Shown: positions 17,379 to 26,946 of the stretch, in pieces
Numbering within the stretch: the first letter of the stretch is position 1
Layout: each line of letters opens with the position of its first letter
DNA from: Actinospineispora spinosispora DSM 44797
GTDB taxonomy: Bacteria; Actinomycetota; Actinomycetes; Mycobacteriales; Pseudonocardiaceae
DNA: 64,000 nt
Assembly (NCBI RefSeq): GCF_000429025.1
Contig: NZ_AUBB01000006.1
Location: 372,001 to 436,000 of the forward strand
Reading direction: 5' to 3'
Position numbers and translations under genes: made by a program
Notes under the pieces: model-generated
Databases searched by the model: none
Told to the model about the DNA's origin: nothing
The model's input: the letters and a program-made list of their open reading frames with translations, nothing else

Positions 17379-18251
17379 ATGAGCCAGGGCATGCGGGAGC
17401 ATCTCATCGAGGAGAGCCGGGACACGTTCGCCGGCTTCCGGACCCGCGTGCTGAGCGTCGCGGGCGACAGCCCTCCCCTGGTCCTGCTGCACGGCTTCTC
17501 CGACTCGGCGGACACCTGGCGCCCGGTACTGCGTGCGCTCGCGGTGCGGGGCCGGGCGGCGATCGCCGTCGACATGCCCAGCCACGGCACGGCCGACCCG
17601 CTGCACGGCGACCGTCCGATGCTCACCCAGCTCACGGACTTCGCACTGGATGTGGTCCGCAGGCGTGACCATCCGGGCACGATCGTGGCCGGTAACTCGC
17701 TGGGAGGGATGGTCGGCCTACTCGCCGCCGAAACCCCGGGGGTGCTGGCCGGAGTGGTCGGGGTCTGTCCGGCCGGCTTCAGCTATTCGCCGTGGATGCT
17801 GGCGAACGCGCAGCGGTTGACCGGCCCCGGGAGGCGTCGGGCGCTGGCAGCCGCGAGCGCCGTGGCACCGGCGTGGTTGGTGGCCAGGACCGCGAGGGCC
17901 TTCATCAGCGGGGCGTTCGCCGACCGTGGCGCGGTCGACCCGCGTTTCGCGTTCGACTACGCGGCACACGTCGCGCCGCGCCGCGCCCGGCGGAACCTGC
18001 TGGCCCTGCTCTACGGCCTGAGCTCGGAAGCGATGGACTCCCCCATTCATCCGGATCGGATCAGCTGCCCGGTCCTTCTGGTGTGGGGTGAACGCGACCC
18101 GCTCACCCCGTCCAGCGGCGCCCGGATCCTGACCGACGCACGTCCCGACGTCCGTGTGGAGCTGCTCACCGGCGTGGGCCACATGCCCCAGTTGGAAACC
18201 CCCGCCCGCCTGACCGCCCTGCTCACCGACTTCACCCCACGGCTCCGATGA
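17379..18251 (+). CDS. Alpha/beta-hydrolase
   Basis: About 290 residues if the ATG at 17379 (MSQGMREHLI) is used; the start is uncertain because no clear ribosome binding site is present, and TTG 17343 after AGGAGG is in frame. Seen: the oxyanion HGFSDSADTW, nucleophile elbow GNSLGG, acid WGERDPLTP and His in GVGHMPQLE, so the catalytic triad is complete. The substrate is unknown; it is divergent from the thiolase operon and may hydrolyse an ester or thioester linked to that pathway. Confidence 0.85.
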   Translation: MSQGMREHLIEESRDTFAGFRTRVLSVAGDSPPLVLLHGFSDSADTWRPVLRALAVRGRAAIAVDMPSHGTADPLHGDRPMLTQLTDFALDVVRRRDHPGTIVAGNSLGGMVGLLAAETPGVLAGVVGVCPAGFSYSPWMLANAQRLTGPGRRRALAAASAVAPAWLVARTARAFISGAFADRGAVDPRFAFDYAAHVAPRRARRNLLALLYGLSSEAMDSPIHPDRISCPVLLVWGERDPLTPSSGARILTDARPDVRVELLTGVGHMPQLETPARLTALLTDFTPRLR

Positions 18252-18269
18252 CGGAAGCTTGCCCGTCTC

Positions 18270-18339
18270 ACCTCGCAGAGCGTCGCGCTGCGTCGCAGAC
18301 ACTGCAGTATCTGCGACGCAACATGAAGCTCTGCGAAGT
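18270..18339. repeat. Family B 70-bp palindrome, copy 2
   Basis: Centred at 18304/18305. The perfect inner arms TGCGTCGCAGA and TCTGCGACGCA and the outer pair CGCAGAG (18274-18280) and CTCTGCG (18329-18335) are seen. It sits between the convergent hydrolase and lysA. Confidence 0.8.
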
Positions 18340-18378
18340 CGTCCAGAGCTGGCTGTCGGGCGCGGCCCGCTGTGCGGG

Positions 18379-19728
18379 CTAGACCTGGCGGCCTATGTCT
18401 CGACGGAGGAGGTCCTCCTCGGTTTCCCTGCGGATCAGCAGGTGGGCGGCGCCGTTCGTCACCGCGACCACCGGTGGGCGGCCGATCATGTTGTAGCCCG
18501 ACGCCATCGAGTGCTGGTAGGCGCCGGACACCGGGGTCGCCAGCAGGTCGCCGACGTGGACGTCGGCGGGCAGCGGCACGTCGGTCGCCAGCACGTCTCC
18601 GGACTCGCAGTGCCGACCGACGACGGTCATCGGCTCGTCCAGCGCCCGTGACGGGCGGCCGACCATGCGCACCGTGTAGCGCGACCCGTACAACGCGGGT
18701 CGGGGGTTGTCGCTCATGCCGCCGTCGACCGCGACGAACGTCCGCCCGCCCGGCCGGTGTTTCACCGACACCACCCGGTACAGCGCCACCGCGGCGGGCC
18801 CGACGATCGCGCGCCCCGGTTCGACCGTCAGGTGCGGCACCGCGATGCCGTGGCGCTCGCACGCGTCGCGCACCACACTCGGGATTCGCTCGGCGAAGCG
18901 CTGCAGGTCCATCCGCTGGTCCGACTCGACGTAGCGGATGCCGTGGCCCCCACCGAGGTTGAGCTGCGGCAATGCCACGCCGTGCCGTTCGGTGATGCGC
19001 GCCAGCAGACCCACCATGCGCTCGGCCGCACGCTCGTACGCGTCGATGCGGGTGATCTGGGACCCGATGTGACAGTGCAGTCCGACGAGCCTCAGCATCG
19101 GCTGGCCGAGGACCTTGGCGACGGCGTCCTCGGTCGCGCCGTCCGCGAGCCCGAAGCCGAACTTCTGGTCGGCGACACCCGTGGCCACCGCGTGGTGCGT
19201 CCCGGCGTCCACGTCCGGTGTGACGCGGATCAGCACGTCCTGGCGGCGGGTGGCGAGCGCGCACAGCTGCGCGATCTCCGTCGTCGAGTCCACGACGATG
19301 CGCCCCACACCCATGCTCAGGGCCGCCTTGACGTCCTCCGGTGTCTTGGCGTTGCCGTGCAGCATGATGCGTTCGGCCGGGTATCCCGCCGCGCGGGCCA
19401 CCGCGAGCTCGCCCGACGAGCAGACGTCGAGCGACAGTCCTTCCTCCGCGATCAGCCGTGCCATGGCGACCGACAGGAACGCCTTGCTCGCATAGGCGAC
19501 CTCGACGTCGGGCAGCGCCGCGAGGTAGGCACGGCACCGTTGTCGCACCTCGTCGGTGTCCAGGACGTAGGTCGGGGTGCCGTGCGTCGCGGCCAGGTGG
19601 CTCAGCGCGACGCCGCCGATGCGCACCTCACCCGAGCAGTCGGCGCGCGCGCTGGACGGCCAGATGCCTGGTTCGAGCCGAGCGTGCAACGAGGTACGCA
19701 GCGAAGGGATGAGCTCAGCAAGTGTCAT
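18379..19728 (-). CDS. lysA: Diaminopimelate decarboxylase
   Basis: 449 residues, fold-type III PLP enzyme. PLP-binding Lys82 is in YASKAF. Further motifs are HCHIGSQ, LNLGGGHGI, VEPGRAIVG, GRHCESGD (catalytic Cys) and the C-terminal GAYQHSMASGYN. It makes L-lysine from meso-diaminopimelate. It stands alone: B2 lies after it and a 130-bp gap with hairpin C2 before it. In many actinobacteria lysA lies with thrA/argS; that is not the case here, so this may be a second copy, which cannot be judged from the window. Confidence 0.92.
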   Translation of the reverse strand: MTLAELIPSLRTSLHARLEPGIWPSSARADCSGEVRIGGVALSHLAATHGTPTYVLDTDEVRQRCRAYLAALPDVEVAYASKAFLSVAMARLIAEEGLSLDVCSSGELAVARAAGYPAERIMLHGNAKTPEDVKAALSMGVGRIVVDSTTEIAQLCALATRRQDVLIRVTPDVDAGTHHAVATGVADQKFGFGLADGATEDAVAKVLGQPMLRLVGLHCHIGSQITRIDAYERAAERMVGLLARITERHGVALPQLNLGGGHGIRYVESDQRMDLQRFAERIPSVVRDACERHGIAVPHLTVEPGRAIVGPAAVALYRVVSVKHRPGGRTFVAVDGGMSDNPRPALYGSRYTVRMVGRPSRALDEPMTVVGRHCESGDVLATDVPLPADVHVGDLLATPVSGAYQHSMASGYNMIGRPPVVAVTNGAAHLLIRRETEEDLLRRDIGRQV

Positions 19729-19820
19729 GTGTACTTGCTACGTCCCGGATGACCTCCGGGTCCGCACCCACAGCGCGCTCCTGACGCCCCGAGGCGGCTT
19801 TCTTGTCGCCCCGTTGACGT

Positions 19821-19862
19821 CGTGAGTGTTGAGTGTGGCCATGGCCACACTCAACACTCACG
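19821..19862. repeat. Family C hairpin, 42-bp perfect palindrome
   Basis: Perfect 21-bp arms without a loop, centred on CCATGG, tips CGTGAGTG and CACTCACG. It overlaps the mutM stop codon (19858-19860) and lies upstream of lysA, so it probably ends the rnc-mutM transcript. Confidence 0.9.
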
Positions 19863-20733
19863 AGGTGGTGGCGCGGGGGCGGGGTTGGCAGCGGGGGCAG
19901 AAGTACGAGCTGCGGTTCATGAACGAGATCCGGCGGATCGCGGTACCGCAGCGGCGGCACGGCCGGTCCTCCTGGCCGTACACGTTGAGCGAGCGGTCGA
20001 AGTAGCCGGAGTTGCCGTTCACGTTGACGTACAGCGCGTCGAACGACGTCCCGCCCTGGTCGAGTGCCTCACCCATCACCTCGGTGGCGGACGCGAGGAC
20101 AGCGCGAACGGCCTTGCGGGTCAGCGTCGCGGTCGGGCGGTTGCCGTGCAGCCGGGCCCGCCAGAGCGCTTCGTCGGCGTAGATGTTGCCGATGCCGGAG
20201 ACGAGGGACTGGTCGAGCAACGCGCGCTTGAGCTCGGTCCGCTTCCGACGCATCGCGGCCACGACGGCGTCGACGTCGAACGCGGGGTCCATCGGGTCCC
20301 TGGCGATGTGCGCGATCGACTCGGGGAGCGGTTCGTCCTCACCGACCAGGTGCTCGATGCTCACGCCGCCGAACGTGCGCTGGTCGACGAACCGCAGCTG
20401 CGGCCCGCCGTCGGTGAAGCTGAGTAGCACCCGCAGGTGCTTCTGCGGCGGTGTCGTGGCATCGGTGACGAGCATCTGACCGCTCATCCCGAGGTGGGCG
20501 AGCATGGCGTCAGCGGGGCCGTCGTGGGAATCCAGCTCCAGCCACAGGTACTTGCCGCGCCTGCGTGCCGCGCTCAGCGTGCGCCCGGTGAGCCGGCCGA
20601 TGACGTCGGCCGCACCCGCGACATGCCGGCGGACGGCTCGCGGATGCAGCACCTCGACGGCGGCGACCTTACGGCCGATCACGTGTTCGGCGAGGCCTCG
20701 ACGGACGACCTCGACCTCGGGAAGTTCAGGCAC
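19858..20733 (-). CDS. mutM: Formamidopyrimidine-DNA glycosylase
   Basis: 291 residues. The start MPELPEVE carries the catalytic Pro (after Met removal) and Glu. Also seen are [20 protein letters not shown] (H2TH region) and a C-terminal zinc finger CRRCG...CPRC with the preceding [12 protein letters not shown]. It removes oxidised purines such as 8-oxoguanine. It follows rnc by 11 bp, the common actinobacterial order. Confidence 0.97.
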   Translation of the reverse strand: MPELPEVEVVRRGLAEHVIGRKVAAVEVLHPRAVRRHVAGAADVIGRLTGRTLSAARRRGKYLWLELDSHDGPADAMLAHLGMSGQMLVTDATTPPQKHLRVLLSFTDGGPQLRFVDQRTFGGVSIEHLVGEDEPLPESIAHIARDPMDPAFDVDAVVAAMRRKRTELKRALLDQSLVSGIGNIYADEALWRARLHGNRPTATLTRKAVRAVLASATEVMGEALDQGGTSFDALYVNVNGNSGYFDRSLNVYGQEDRPCRRCGTAIRRISFMNRSSYFCPRCQPRPRATTS

Positions 20734-20744
20734 GAGGACTTCTG

Positions 20745-21521
20745 TCAGTCGTCGGCCGGGCCGGTCTTGCCGGCCGCGCTGTCCTCGGACGACAGCGCGC
20801 GCCAGGCCAGCTGCGCGGCCTTCTGCTCGGCTTCCTTCTTGGTGCGACCGACGCCGGCACCGAGATCGCGGCCACCCACGACGGCCACCGCGGTGAACGT
20901 CTTGAGGTGGTCCGGACCGTCCTCGGTGATCCGGTACTCCGGCACACCGAGCTCGGAGGATGCCGTCAGCTCCTGCAGGCTGGTCTTCCAGTCGAGACCG
21001 GCGCCGAGCAGCGGCGCGGCCTTGAGCAGCCCGTCGAACAGTTTCTCGATGACGCTCCTGGCGACCTCGAGGCCGTGCTCCAGGTACACGGCGCCCAGCA
21101 ACGCCTCGGTGGCGTCGGCGAGGATGCTCGCCTTGTCCCGCCCGCCGGTCAGCTCCTCGCCGCGCCCCAGGTACAGGTAGGTACCCAGACCGCCGCGTTC
21201 ACTACCGATGACCTCGGGTGGCCCCAGCTCGCGCGCCACGGAGGCGAGCGCGTGCATGTTGACCACGCTGGCCCGCAGCTTCGCCAGCTGACCTTCCGGC
21301 AGGTCCGGATGGGTGCGGTACAGATGTTCGGTGACGATGACGCCGAGCACCGAGTCGCCGAGGAATTCCAGGCGCTCGTTGGTCGGTAGCCCGCCGTTCT
21401 CGTACGCGTAGGAGCGGTGCGTCAGTGCAAGCGTCAGCAGCTCGGCGTCGATGTCGACGCCGAGCTGACTCAACAACGCTGAACGGTCCGTATCCGGTCC
21501 TCGCGTCGCCCGTTCCCCCAC
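20745..21521 (-). CDS. rnc: Ribonuclease III
   Basis: 258 residues. The catalytic signature [13 protein letters not shown] (about 47-59) and the second acidic site [13 protein letters not shown] are present, followed by a double-stranded-RNA-binding domain (about 180-250) with KTSLQEL and [13 protein letters not shown]. It processes rRNA precursors and structured RNAs; the many long hairpins in this genome could be substrates if transcribed (inference). A short charged tail follows the RNA-binding domain. Confidence 0.97.
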   Translation of the reverse strand: MGERATRGPDTDRSALLSQLGVDIDAELLTLALTHRSYAYENGGLPTNERLEFLGDSVLGVIVTEHLYRTHPDLPEGQLAKLRASVVNMHALASVARELGPPEVIGSERGGLGTYLYLGRGEELTGGRDKASILADATEALLGAVYLEHGLEVARSVIEKLFDGLLKAAPLLGAGLDWKTSLQELTASSELGVPEYRITEDGPDHLKTFTAVAVVGGRDLGAGVGRTKKEAEQKAAQLAWRALSSEDSAAGKTGPADD

Positions 21522-21543
21522 GAGAGGGTGGTCCGCCGGGCGA

Positions 21544-21726
21544 TCAGGCCGGCGCGACGACGGCGCGGCCGGCGTACTGGCCGCAGTTCGGGCACGCGAC
21601 GTGCGGCGGCTTCAACTCGCGGCACGCGCGGTTCGAGCACGGCGCGAGGGTCGGCGCGGAGGTCTTCCACTGCGAGCGACGGGACCGGGTGTTGGACCGG
21701 GACATCCGGCGCTTGGGAACAGCCAC
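21544..21726 (-). CDS. rpmF: 50S ribosomal protein L32, zinc-ribbon form
   Basis: 60 residues. The start [20 protein letters not shown] is typical. Four Cys (C-x4-C...C-x2-C; CSNRAC and CPNC) form a zinc ribbon, so this is the zinc-binding paralogue rather than the zinc-free one. It lies between DUF177 and rnc, the standard context. Confidence 0.97.
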   Translation of the reverse strand: MAVPKRRMSRSNTRSRRSQWKTSAPTLAPCSNRACRELKPPHVACPNCGQYAGRAVVAPA

Positions 21727-21754
21727 GACGATCTCTCCAAAGGTCTAGAACTAA

Positions 21755-22360
21755 TCAGCGACGCTCATCAGCGCCTGTTGCCGCGTCCGCGTCGGGCGCG
21801 GACGTGAGCCGATCCCGAAGGGCGGCCCATCTGGGGTCCATTGTGTCATGGCTGTGGTCGGCGCTGAGCTCGGCCCACCGCTCGCCACATTCCGGGCACA
21901 ATCCGCGGCAGTCCTCCTGGCACAACGGGGCCAACGGGAGTGCCAGCAGGACCGCGTCCCGGATCATCGGCTCGGTGTCGATGTAGTCGTCGACGATCCG
22001 GCTGATCTCGTCGGCGTCGGTGGTGGCCTCGGTCGCGGTGTCCGGGTACGCGAACAGCTCACCGAGCTGCACGGTCTCGGGGTACTCGATCGGGTCGAGG
22101 CAGCGGGCGCACTCCCCCACCACCCCGGCTGCCGCGGTGCCGGACACGAAGACACCCTCGCTCGCCGACTCGAACCTCAGGTCGACCGTGACCGGCGCGT
22201 TCTCGGGGATACCGATGACGTCGAGGCCGAAGCCGGCCGGTGCCTGGAGCGTGCGCTGGTACGTGCGCATGTTGCCTGGTCTGCGGCCGAGCTCCCGGGT
22301 GCTGATCACCCACGGGCTGGCGGCGGACGGATGGACGTTCACCTGCTCTTGTCTGGTCAT
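21755..22360 (-). CDS. DUF177 (YceD-like) protein
   Basis: 201 residues from the ATG at 22360 (MTRQEQVNVH). DUF177 proteins lie next to rpmF and are linked to 23S rRNA accumulation in other bacteria. Seen: CARCLDPIEYP in the middle and a C-terminal cluster CQEDCRGLCPECG that may bind a metal. The end (about 185-201) is polar. It starts 4 bp before the end of the MinD-like gene, whose stop is at 22365, so the two are close-packed. Confidence 0.9.
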   Translation of the reverse strand: MTRQEQVNVHPSAASPWVISTRELGRRPGNMRTYQRTLQAPAGFGLDVIGIPENAPVTVDLRFESASEGVFVSGTAAAGVVGECARCLDPIEYPETVQLGELFAYPDTATEATTDADEISRIVDDYIDTEPMIRDAVLLALPLAPLCQEDCRGLCPECGERWAELSADHSHDTMDPRWAALRDRLTSAPDADAATGADERR

Positions 22361-22364
22361 ACTG

Positions 22365-24830
22365 CTATCCAGGATAGCCGGGACCACCGGAGAAGCGGTC
22401 GGCGATCAGGGCGGCGAGCTCGAGGAAGGACATCTGGGTCTCCTCCCGGATCGCGCCGAGGTCGAGCCGGCCCCCGGTGGCGAGGTGCGGGTCGTACGGA
22501 ATCTCCACGACGGCCCGGCACCTGCCGAGGAAGTGCGCCCGGACGCGTTCGATGTCGATCTCGGGGCTGACCCGGTCGCAGCACAGCACGACGATGGCCT
22601 CGGCGACCTGCTCACCGTGTCCGTGCGCGACGAGCCAGTCGAGGGTCTTGGAGGCGCGCGACGCGCCGTCGACGGTCGGCGAACCGACCACGACGAGCGA
22701 GTCGGCCAGCGCCAGGGTGCCCTCCATCGCGGAGTGTACGAGGCCGGTGCCCGAGTCGGTGATGATGATGTTGTAGAAGCGAGTCAGTACGGCGCAGATC
22801 CGCTCGTACTCGTCGCGGCTGAACGCCTCGCTCATCGCCGGGTCCTGCTCGGACGCCAGCACCTGCAGGCGTCCGGACAGGCTCGTGTAGTGCGAGACAG
22901 CGGTCAGCGAGTCGATGCTGTCGATGTTCTCCAGCATCTGCCGGACCGTCACACCCACCTCTCCGGTGAGCCGGTCGGCCAGGGTGCCCGCATCCGGGTT
23001 GGCGTCCAGCGCGACGGCACGGTCGCCCCGATACTCCGCGAGGGTCAGACCGAGGACGGCGGACACCGTGGTCTTGCCGACGCCGCCCTTCAGCGAGCTG
23101 ACCGCGATCTGGTGCGCACCGGGAAGGTGCCGACGCACCCGCCGCAACAGAATGTGTTTGGCCGCTTCGGCCTCGCTCATCCCCGGGTTGATCCGGCCGC
23201 CCGACGCCGAGTAGACGACCTTGCGCCAGCCCACGGTCGGCCGGGCCGACTGGGGCCGGACGATCATGTCGTCGGTGAGCGGCGCGGCGTCACCGTAGCC
23301 GTAGGACACTGGCCTCGCCTCCGGATGGACATAGAGCGGCGCTGAGTGCCGCTGGGACTGCTGTGGCTCGGCCGAGGGCGGCGGTGCCGGCATCGGACGG
23401 TCGCGCGGCGGTGGCGGCGTCGCGGGCGGCGGGTGAGCGGCTGTGGCCGATCGAGGTTGCTGGTTCGTCGGCCGCGCCGGAATCACCCGAGGATCGGCGG
23501 ACGCCGCCGAGGTTGACCGCTGACCAGCCGACTTCGTAACGGCGGGGTTCGGATCGGGTCTCGCCGCCGACGGTCTCGGAACGGTCGGTGTCGCGGCGGG
23601 GGCCGCGGGCTTGGGAACGGCCTGCCGGGCGGCGGCGGGCCTCGCGGCCGAAGAGCCGGCCGGAGGAGCATTCGAGGCGGTCTCCGGGGTGCTCAGCCGA
23701 GGGGTGTGCGTCGCGGCGGCAGGGCTCGCCGTGGGAGGTTTCGGGGTGGCCGGTGTCGCGGCGGTGGCCCCGGGCTTGGGAGCGGCCTGTCGGGCGGCGG
23801 CGGGCCTCCCGGCCGAGGAGCCCGCCGGCGGAGCGGTGGAGGCAGTCTCCGAGGTGCTCAGCCGAGGGGTGTGCGTCGCGGCGGCAGGGCTCGCCGTGGG
23901 AGGTTTCGGGGTGGCCGGTGTCGCGGCGGTCGCCCTGGGAGCGGCGGGCTCCGCCGCCGCCGACCGAGACGAAGCCGACCTCGCGGCCGCTGGGCCCGCG
24001 TCGGACGCGCTCGGGGTGGGCGGTGTCGAGGCGGTCGCACCGTGAGCGGGGGGTTGCGCTGCCGGTGGCCGAGGAGCGACCGGTGTGCCGGAGGCAGGGT
24101 TCGCCGCCGAAGGCCTCGGGTTGGCGGGGCTGCGTACGCCGGTCCGCGGGGCCGGTGCCCTGTCCCGCGCCGACGCTCCGGCGGCCCTCGGTGCGGTGGC
24201 TCGCGGCCCCGGCGCACCGGGCTCGACCTCGTTCGCCCCGGCCGGCCTCACCGGGGCTGGCCCGGGAGCGACGGTTCGCGGGCCGACCGTTCTGGGACCG
24301 ACGGTTCTGGGCCCTCTCCGAGCGGTCGCACCCTGATCTGCCGGGTGACGCTCCGGCGGGCGGGCCCCGGGCGCCGGTGGCGCGGTCCGGCCCTGTGGCG
24401 CGCCAGGCCCTCGGCCGGGCGGGCCGGGATCGCGTCTGCCGGCGGCGGACGGACCGGGTGTCGAACCGGGGGCGGGCGGCGTCGGCGGCCGGGTTGCGTG
24501 CGAACCGGGGGCGGGTCGGTGCTCGGGCGACGCCGGAGGGGCACTCGCCGAGGATCTGCGGGTGTCCCACACGGCGTGCGGTGGCTGCTCGACAGGAGCG
24601 CTCTCGTCCGCTGTCGGTTCCGCGCCGGCCCCCGCGTCGGCCGCACCGAAGCGGTGCTGGTGCTTGGGCCACCAGCTGAACGGGTCGAATGCGCCGGTGC
24701 CGAACGTGCCGTCCGGGTAGCGCGGCGACGCCGCTGCCCATCCGTCGCCGGTCAGTGGCGGCGCGAGGTCGGTCGGCGGCCGGTCATCGGAATGCTCGGT
24801 CCGGATGGACTCCGGTTCCCTGCTCGTCAT
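22365..24830 (-). CDS. MinD/ParA-type ATPase with long Pro/Ala-rich N-terminus (EspI-like)
   Basis: 821 residues; start supported by GGGGAGG before the ATG. Residues 1-70 are acidic/polar with FDPFSWWPKHQHRFG. Residues about 75-500 are low-complexity Pro/Ala/Ser/Thr/Arg, with a 55-residue tandem repeat. The C-terminal third is a P-loop ATPase: SSLKGGVGKTTVSAVLG (deviant Walker A), VALDANPDAGTLADRL and IITDSGTGLVHSA. The VGWRKVVYSASGGRINPGMS linker before it resembles EspI of mycobacterial type VII secretion. No type VII genes are in the window. It may localise a partner at the pole or septum, as sepIVA follows upstream; function is inferred only. Confidence 0.75.
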   Translation of the reverse strand: MTSREPESIRTEHSDDRPPTDLAPPLTGDGWAAASPRYPDGTFGTGAFDPFSWWPKHQHRFGAADAGAGAEPTADESAPVEQPPHAVWDTRRSSASAPPASPEHRPAPGSHATRPPTPPAPGSTPGPSAAGRRDPGPPGRGPGAPQGRTAPPAPGARPPERHPADQGATARRGPRTVGPRTVGPRTVAPGPAPVRPAGANEVEPGAPGPRATAPRAAGASARDRAPAPRTGVRSPANPRPSAANPASGTPVAPRPPAAQPPAHGATASTPPTPSASDAGPAAARSASSRSAAAEPAAPRATAATPATPKPPTASPAAATHTPRLSTSETASTAPPAGSSAGRPAAARQAAPKPGATAATPATPKPPTASPAAATHTPRLSTPETASNAPPAGSSAARPAAARQAVPKPAAPAATPTVPRPSAARPDPNPAVTKSAGQRSTSAASADPRVIPARPTNQQPRSATAAHPPPATPPPPRDRPMPAPPPSAEPQQSQRHSAPLYVHPEARPVSYGYGDAAPLTDDMIVRPQSARPTVGWRKVVYSASGGRINPGMSEAEAAKHILLRRVRRHLPGAHQIAVSSLKGGVGKTTVSAVLGLTLAEYRGDRAVALDANPDAGTLADRLTGEVGVTVRQMLENIDSIDSLTAVSHYTSLSGRLQVLASEQDPAMSEAFSRDEYERICAVLTRFYNIIITDSGTGLVHSAMEGTLALADSLVVVGSPTVDGASRASKTLDWLVAHGHGEQVAEAIVVLCCDRVSPEIDIERVRAHFLGRCRAVVEIPYDPHLATGGRLDLGAIREETQMSFLELAALIADRFSGGPGYPG
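23610..23940 (-). repeat. 165-bp tandem duplication inside the MinD-like gene
   Basis: Two nearly identical units lie 165 bp apart (for example GCTCAGCCGAGGGGTGTG at 23691 and 23856). They encode a 55-residue unit containing ATPATPKPPTASPAAATHTP and RLSTSETAS or RLSTPETAS. The frame is kept, so the spacer length can vary without breaking the ATPase. Confidence 0.85.
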
Positions 24831-24978
24831 GGTCGCCTCCCCAGGGCAATCGTCGAGTCGCGGTGGGTCAGCCGGGGCCGCCGATGAGCTGTATGACCAC
24901 CCGACACCGCGATCACTATATGTGTACGAGCGCCCGGAACGCCGGGAGAGTTGAACACTCAGTCAAAATCGGGAGCGA

Positions 24979-25713
24979 CTACTCGATCAGATCGGTACCG
25001 ATCCGATCGCGGCCGACGCCCGCGCGACCGAAGTGGCCGCGCTGCCCCTGCTGTCCCCGTCCACGCTGCACGACCTGCAGTGTGCGCGTCAACGTCTCCT
25101 CGAAGCTCGCCAGTGAGGATTCGATGTAGTGGTCGCACTCGGCACGCAACCGGTCCGACTCGCGTTCGCCCGCGTCGATGATCCTGCCGGACTCGATGTG
25201 CGCGGCCTGCACGACCTCGGTCTGTGCCACGAGCCGCGCCTGCTCGGCGTGTCCGTCCGCCACGGATTGTTCGTAGGAGGCCCGGCCCGCCTCGGCGAGA
25301 CGGTCGGCTTCCGCCCGTGCCCGGTCGATGAGGTCCTGATGTTGCGCGCGGCCGTCGGCCACCGCCACATCCGCCTCGTGGCGCGCGTTGGCCACCAGCT
25401 GCTCGGCCTCGGCCTGTGCATCGGCGATCAACCGCTGCGCCTCGGCCTGCGCGTCGGCGATCGCCGACTGCGAGGTCTCCTCGGCGTTCTGGGTCAGCTC
25501 GTCGGCCCGCTGCTCGGCCCGCGAGATCATGCCGTCGCGGTGGTCCAGGACGTCCTGGGCGTCGTCGAGCTCGCCGGGCAACGCTTCCCGCAGGTCGTCC
25601 AGCAGGTCGAGCATGTCACCCCGTGGGACCACGCAGGTGGCGGTCATCGGGAGGCCCCGCGCTTCCTCGACCACGGTGACCAGCGCGTCGAGTGTTTCGA
25701 AGACCCGGTACAC
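24979..25713 (-). CDS. sepIVA: SepIVA-like DivIVA-family septation protein
   Basis: 244 residues. The N-terminus (YRVFETLDALVTVVEEARG, then VPRGDMLDLLDDLREALP) matches the mycobacterial Rv2927c family. Residues about 60-215 form a long charged coiled coil with Ala/Glu/Gln-rich heptads (ADAQAEAQRLIADAQAEAEQ). The last 30 residues are Gly/Arg-rich. The mycobacterial protein regulates septation and wall growth. It lies beside the same rnc/mutM/coaD/rsmD genes, but here a MinD-like ATPase gene separates it from DUF177. Confidence 0.85.
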   Translation of the reverse strand: MYRVFETLDALVTVVEEARGLPMTATCVVPRGDMLDLLDDLREALPGELDDAQDVLDHRDGMISRAEQRADELTQNAEETSQSAIADAQAEAQRLIADAQAEAEQLVANARHEADVAVADGRAQHQDLIDRARAEADRLAEAGRASYEQSVADGHAEQARLVAQTEVVQAAHIESGRIIDAGERESDRLRAECDHYIESSLASFEETLTRTLQVVQRGRGQQGQRGHFGRAGVGRDRIGTDLIE

Positions 25714-25771
25714 GTTGATCAGTGTGCCGTCCGATGCACCCGAACCGGTGTATTACCGGGTTCGCGGTGTG

Positions 25772-26260
25772 TCAGGAACCGCCGCGTGGCCCCAACCGTT
25801 CGCTCAACCGGCGGAACACCGGCCCCGGCAGCAGGTGCGCGACGTCGCCGCCACCGCGTGCCACCTCCTTGACCAGGGAGCTGGCGATGAAGCTGTACTC
25901 CGGGCTGGCGGACATGAACATCGTGTCGACGCCGGAAAGGCGTCTGTTCATCTGCGCCATCTGCAGCTCGTAGTCGAAGTCGGTGACCGCCCGCAGGCCC
26001 TTCACGATGGCCCGCACGTCGTTCTGCTGGCAGAAGTCGACGAGCAGCCCCTTGAACGACGAGACCCGCACGTTCGGGCAGTGCGCCGTGACCTCGGCGA
26101 GCATCTCCATGCGTTCTTCGACGGTGAACAGGCTCTGCTTCTTCTCGTTGACCAGAACCGCGACGATGATCTCGTCGAACAGGCCGGCGGTCCGCTCGAT
26201 GACGTCGAGGTGACCGTTGGTCACCGGGTCGAACGAGCCTGGGCAGACCGCGCGTATCAC
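25772..26260 (-). CDS. coaD: Phosphopantetheine adenylyltransferase
   Basis: 162 residues from GTG at 26260 (MIRAVCPGSFDP). The nucleotidyltransferase motif is TNGHLDVIERTA, and the C-terminal IASSLVKEVARGGGDV is the second ATP-binding site. It carries out the penultimate step of coenzyme A synthesis. The GTG overlaps the rsmD stop by 4 bp; the longer in-frame extension would lie inside rsmD and is rejected. Confidence 0.96.
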   Translation of the reverse strand: MIRAVCPGSFDPVTNGHLDVIERTAGLFDEIIVAVLVNEKKQSLFTVEERMEMLAEVTAHCPNVRVSSFKGLLVDFCQQNDVRAIVKGLRAVTDFDYELQMAQMNRRLSGVDTMFMSASPEYSFIASSLVKEVARGGGDVAHLLPGPVFRRLSERLGPRGGS

Positions 26261-26829
26261 CACGGAACGGAACCGTAGCAAAGCCCGACATGCAGCACCG
26301 TGCTCCCGTACTTCCGGACCCGGTGCCCTTCGAGTGATGCTGGCCACTCGAACGTCTTGCGCCGGCCCGACCGCTCGACCACGACCGTCGCACCCTCGGC
26401 GAGCCAGCCCTGGGCCACCGCGGCGGCGAGCCATTCCGCGACCTCGTCGTCCGGCACCGAGTAGGGCGGGTCGGCAAGCAGCACGTCGTAGCGCCGGGGC
26501 GCGACGGAGGACAGCACCGAGGCGGCCGAAGCGGTCCGCAGCTCCGCGGACGACGTCAGTCCGAGGTCGGCGAGGTTGCGCCGGATCGTCGCCGCCGCCC
26601 GCCGGTCCGACTCGACGAACAGCGCGTGCCCGGCTCCTCGGGACAACGCCTCGATGCCGAGCGCTCCGGAGCCCGCGCACAGGTCGAGCACCGAGGCTCC
26701 GTCGAGACCCGGGTCGGCCTGCAGCGAGCTGAACAACGCCTCACGCACCCGGTCGGACGTGGGCCGGGTGCCGTCCGGGGGCACAGCGATGCGCCGACCA
26801 CCCACCGAACCGGCGATGATCCTGGTCAT
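26257..26829 (-). CDS. rsmD: 16S rRNA (guanine966-N2)-methyltransferase RsmD
   Basis: 190 residues from the ATG at 26829 (MTRIIAGSVGG), with GGAGCAGGA before it. Seen: TRPTSDRVREALFSSL, the SAM-binding VLDLCAGSGALGIEALSRGA (in parts) and the catalytic LLADPPYS (DPPY). It methylates 16S rRNA in small-subunit assembly and is paired with coaD, as in most bacteria. Confidence 0.96.
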   Translation of the reverse strand: MTRIIAGSVGGRRIAVPPDGTRPTSDRVREALFSSLQADPGLDGASVLDLCAGSGALGIEALSRGAGHALFVESDRRAAATIRRNLADLGLTSSAELRTASAASVLSSVAPRRYDVLLADPPYSVPDDEVAEWLAAAVAQGWLAEGATVVVERSGRRKTFEWPASLEGHRVRKYGSTVLHVGLCYGSVPW

Positions 26830-26946
26830 TCCTGCTCCAACTGGATCTCTTTCCGAAACATTCTCGCCTCGGGCCTGTCGATCAGGTACCAAGGAGAGAA
26901 CCTCACCACACGGCCACAGGGCCCTCGGAAGGGACTGTGATCATCG

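Noticed and set aside
22365..25713. A type VII secretion (ESX) locus
   Set aside because: Only the EspI-like ATPase is present; no EccC, EccD, mycosin or WXG100 gene is seen in the window.
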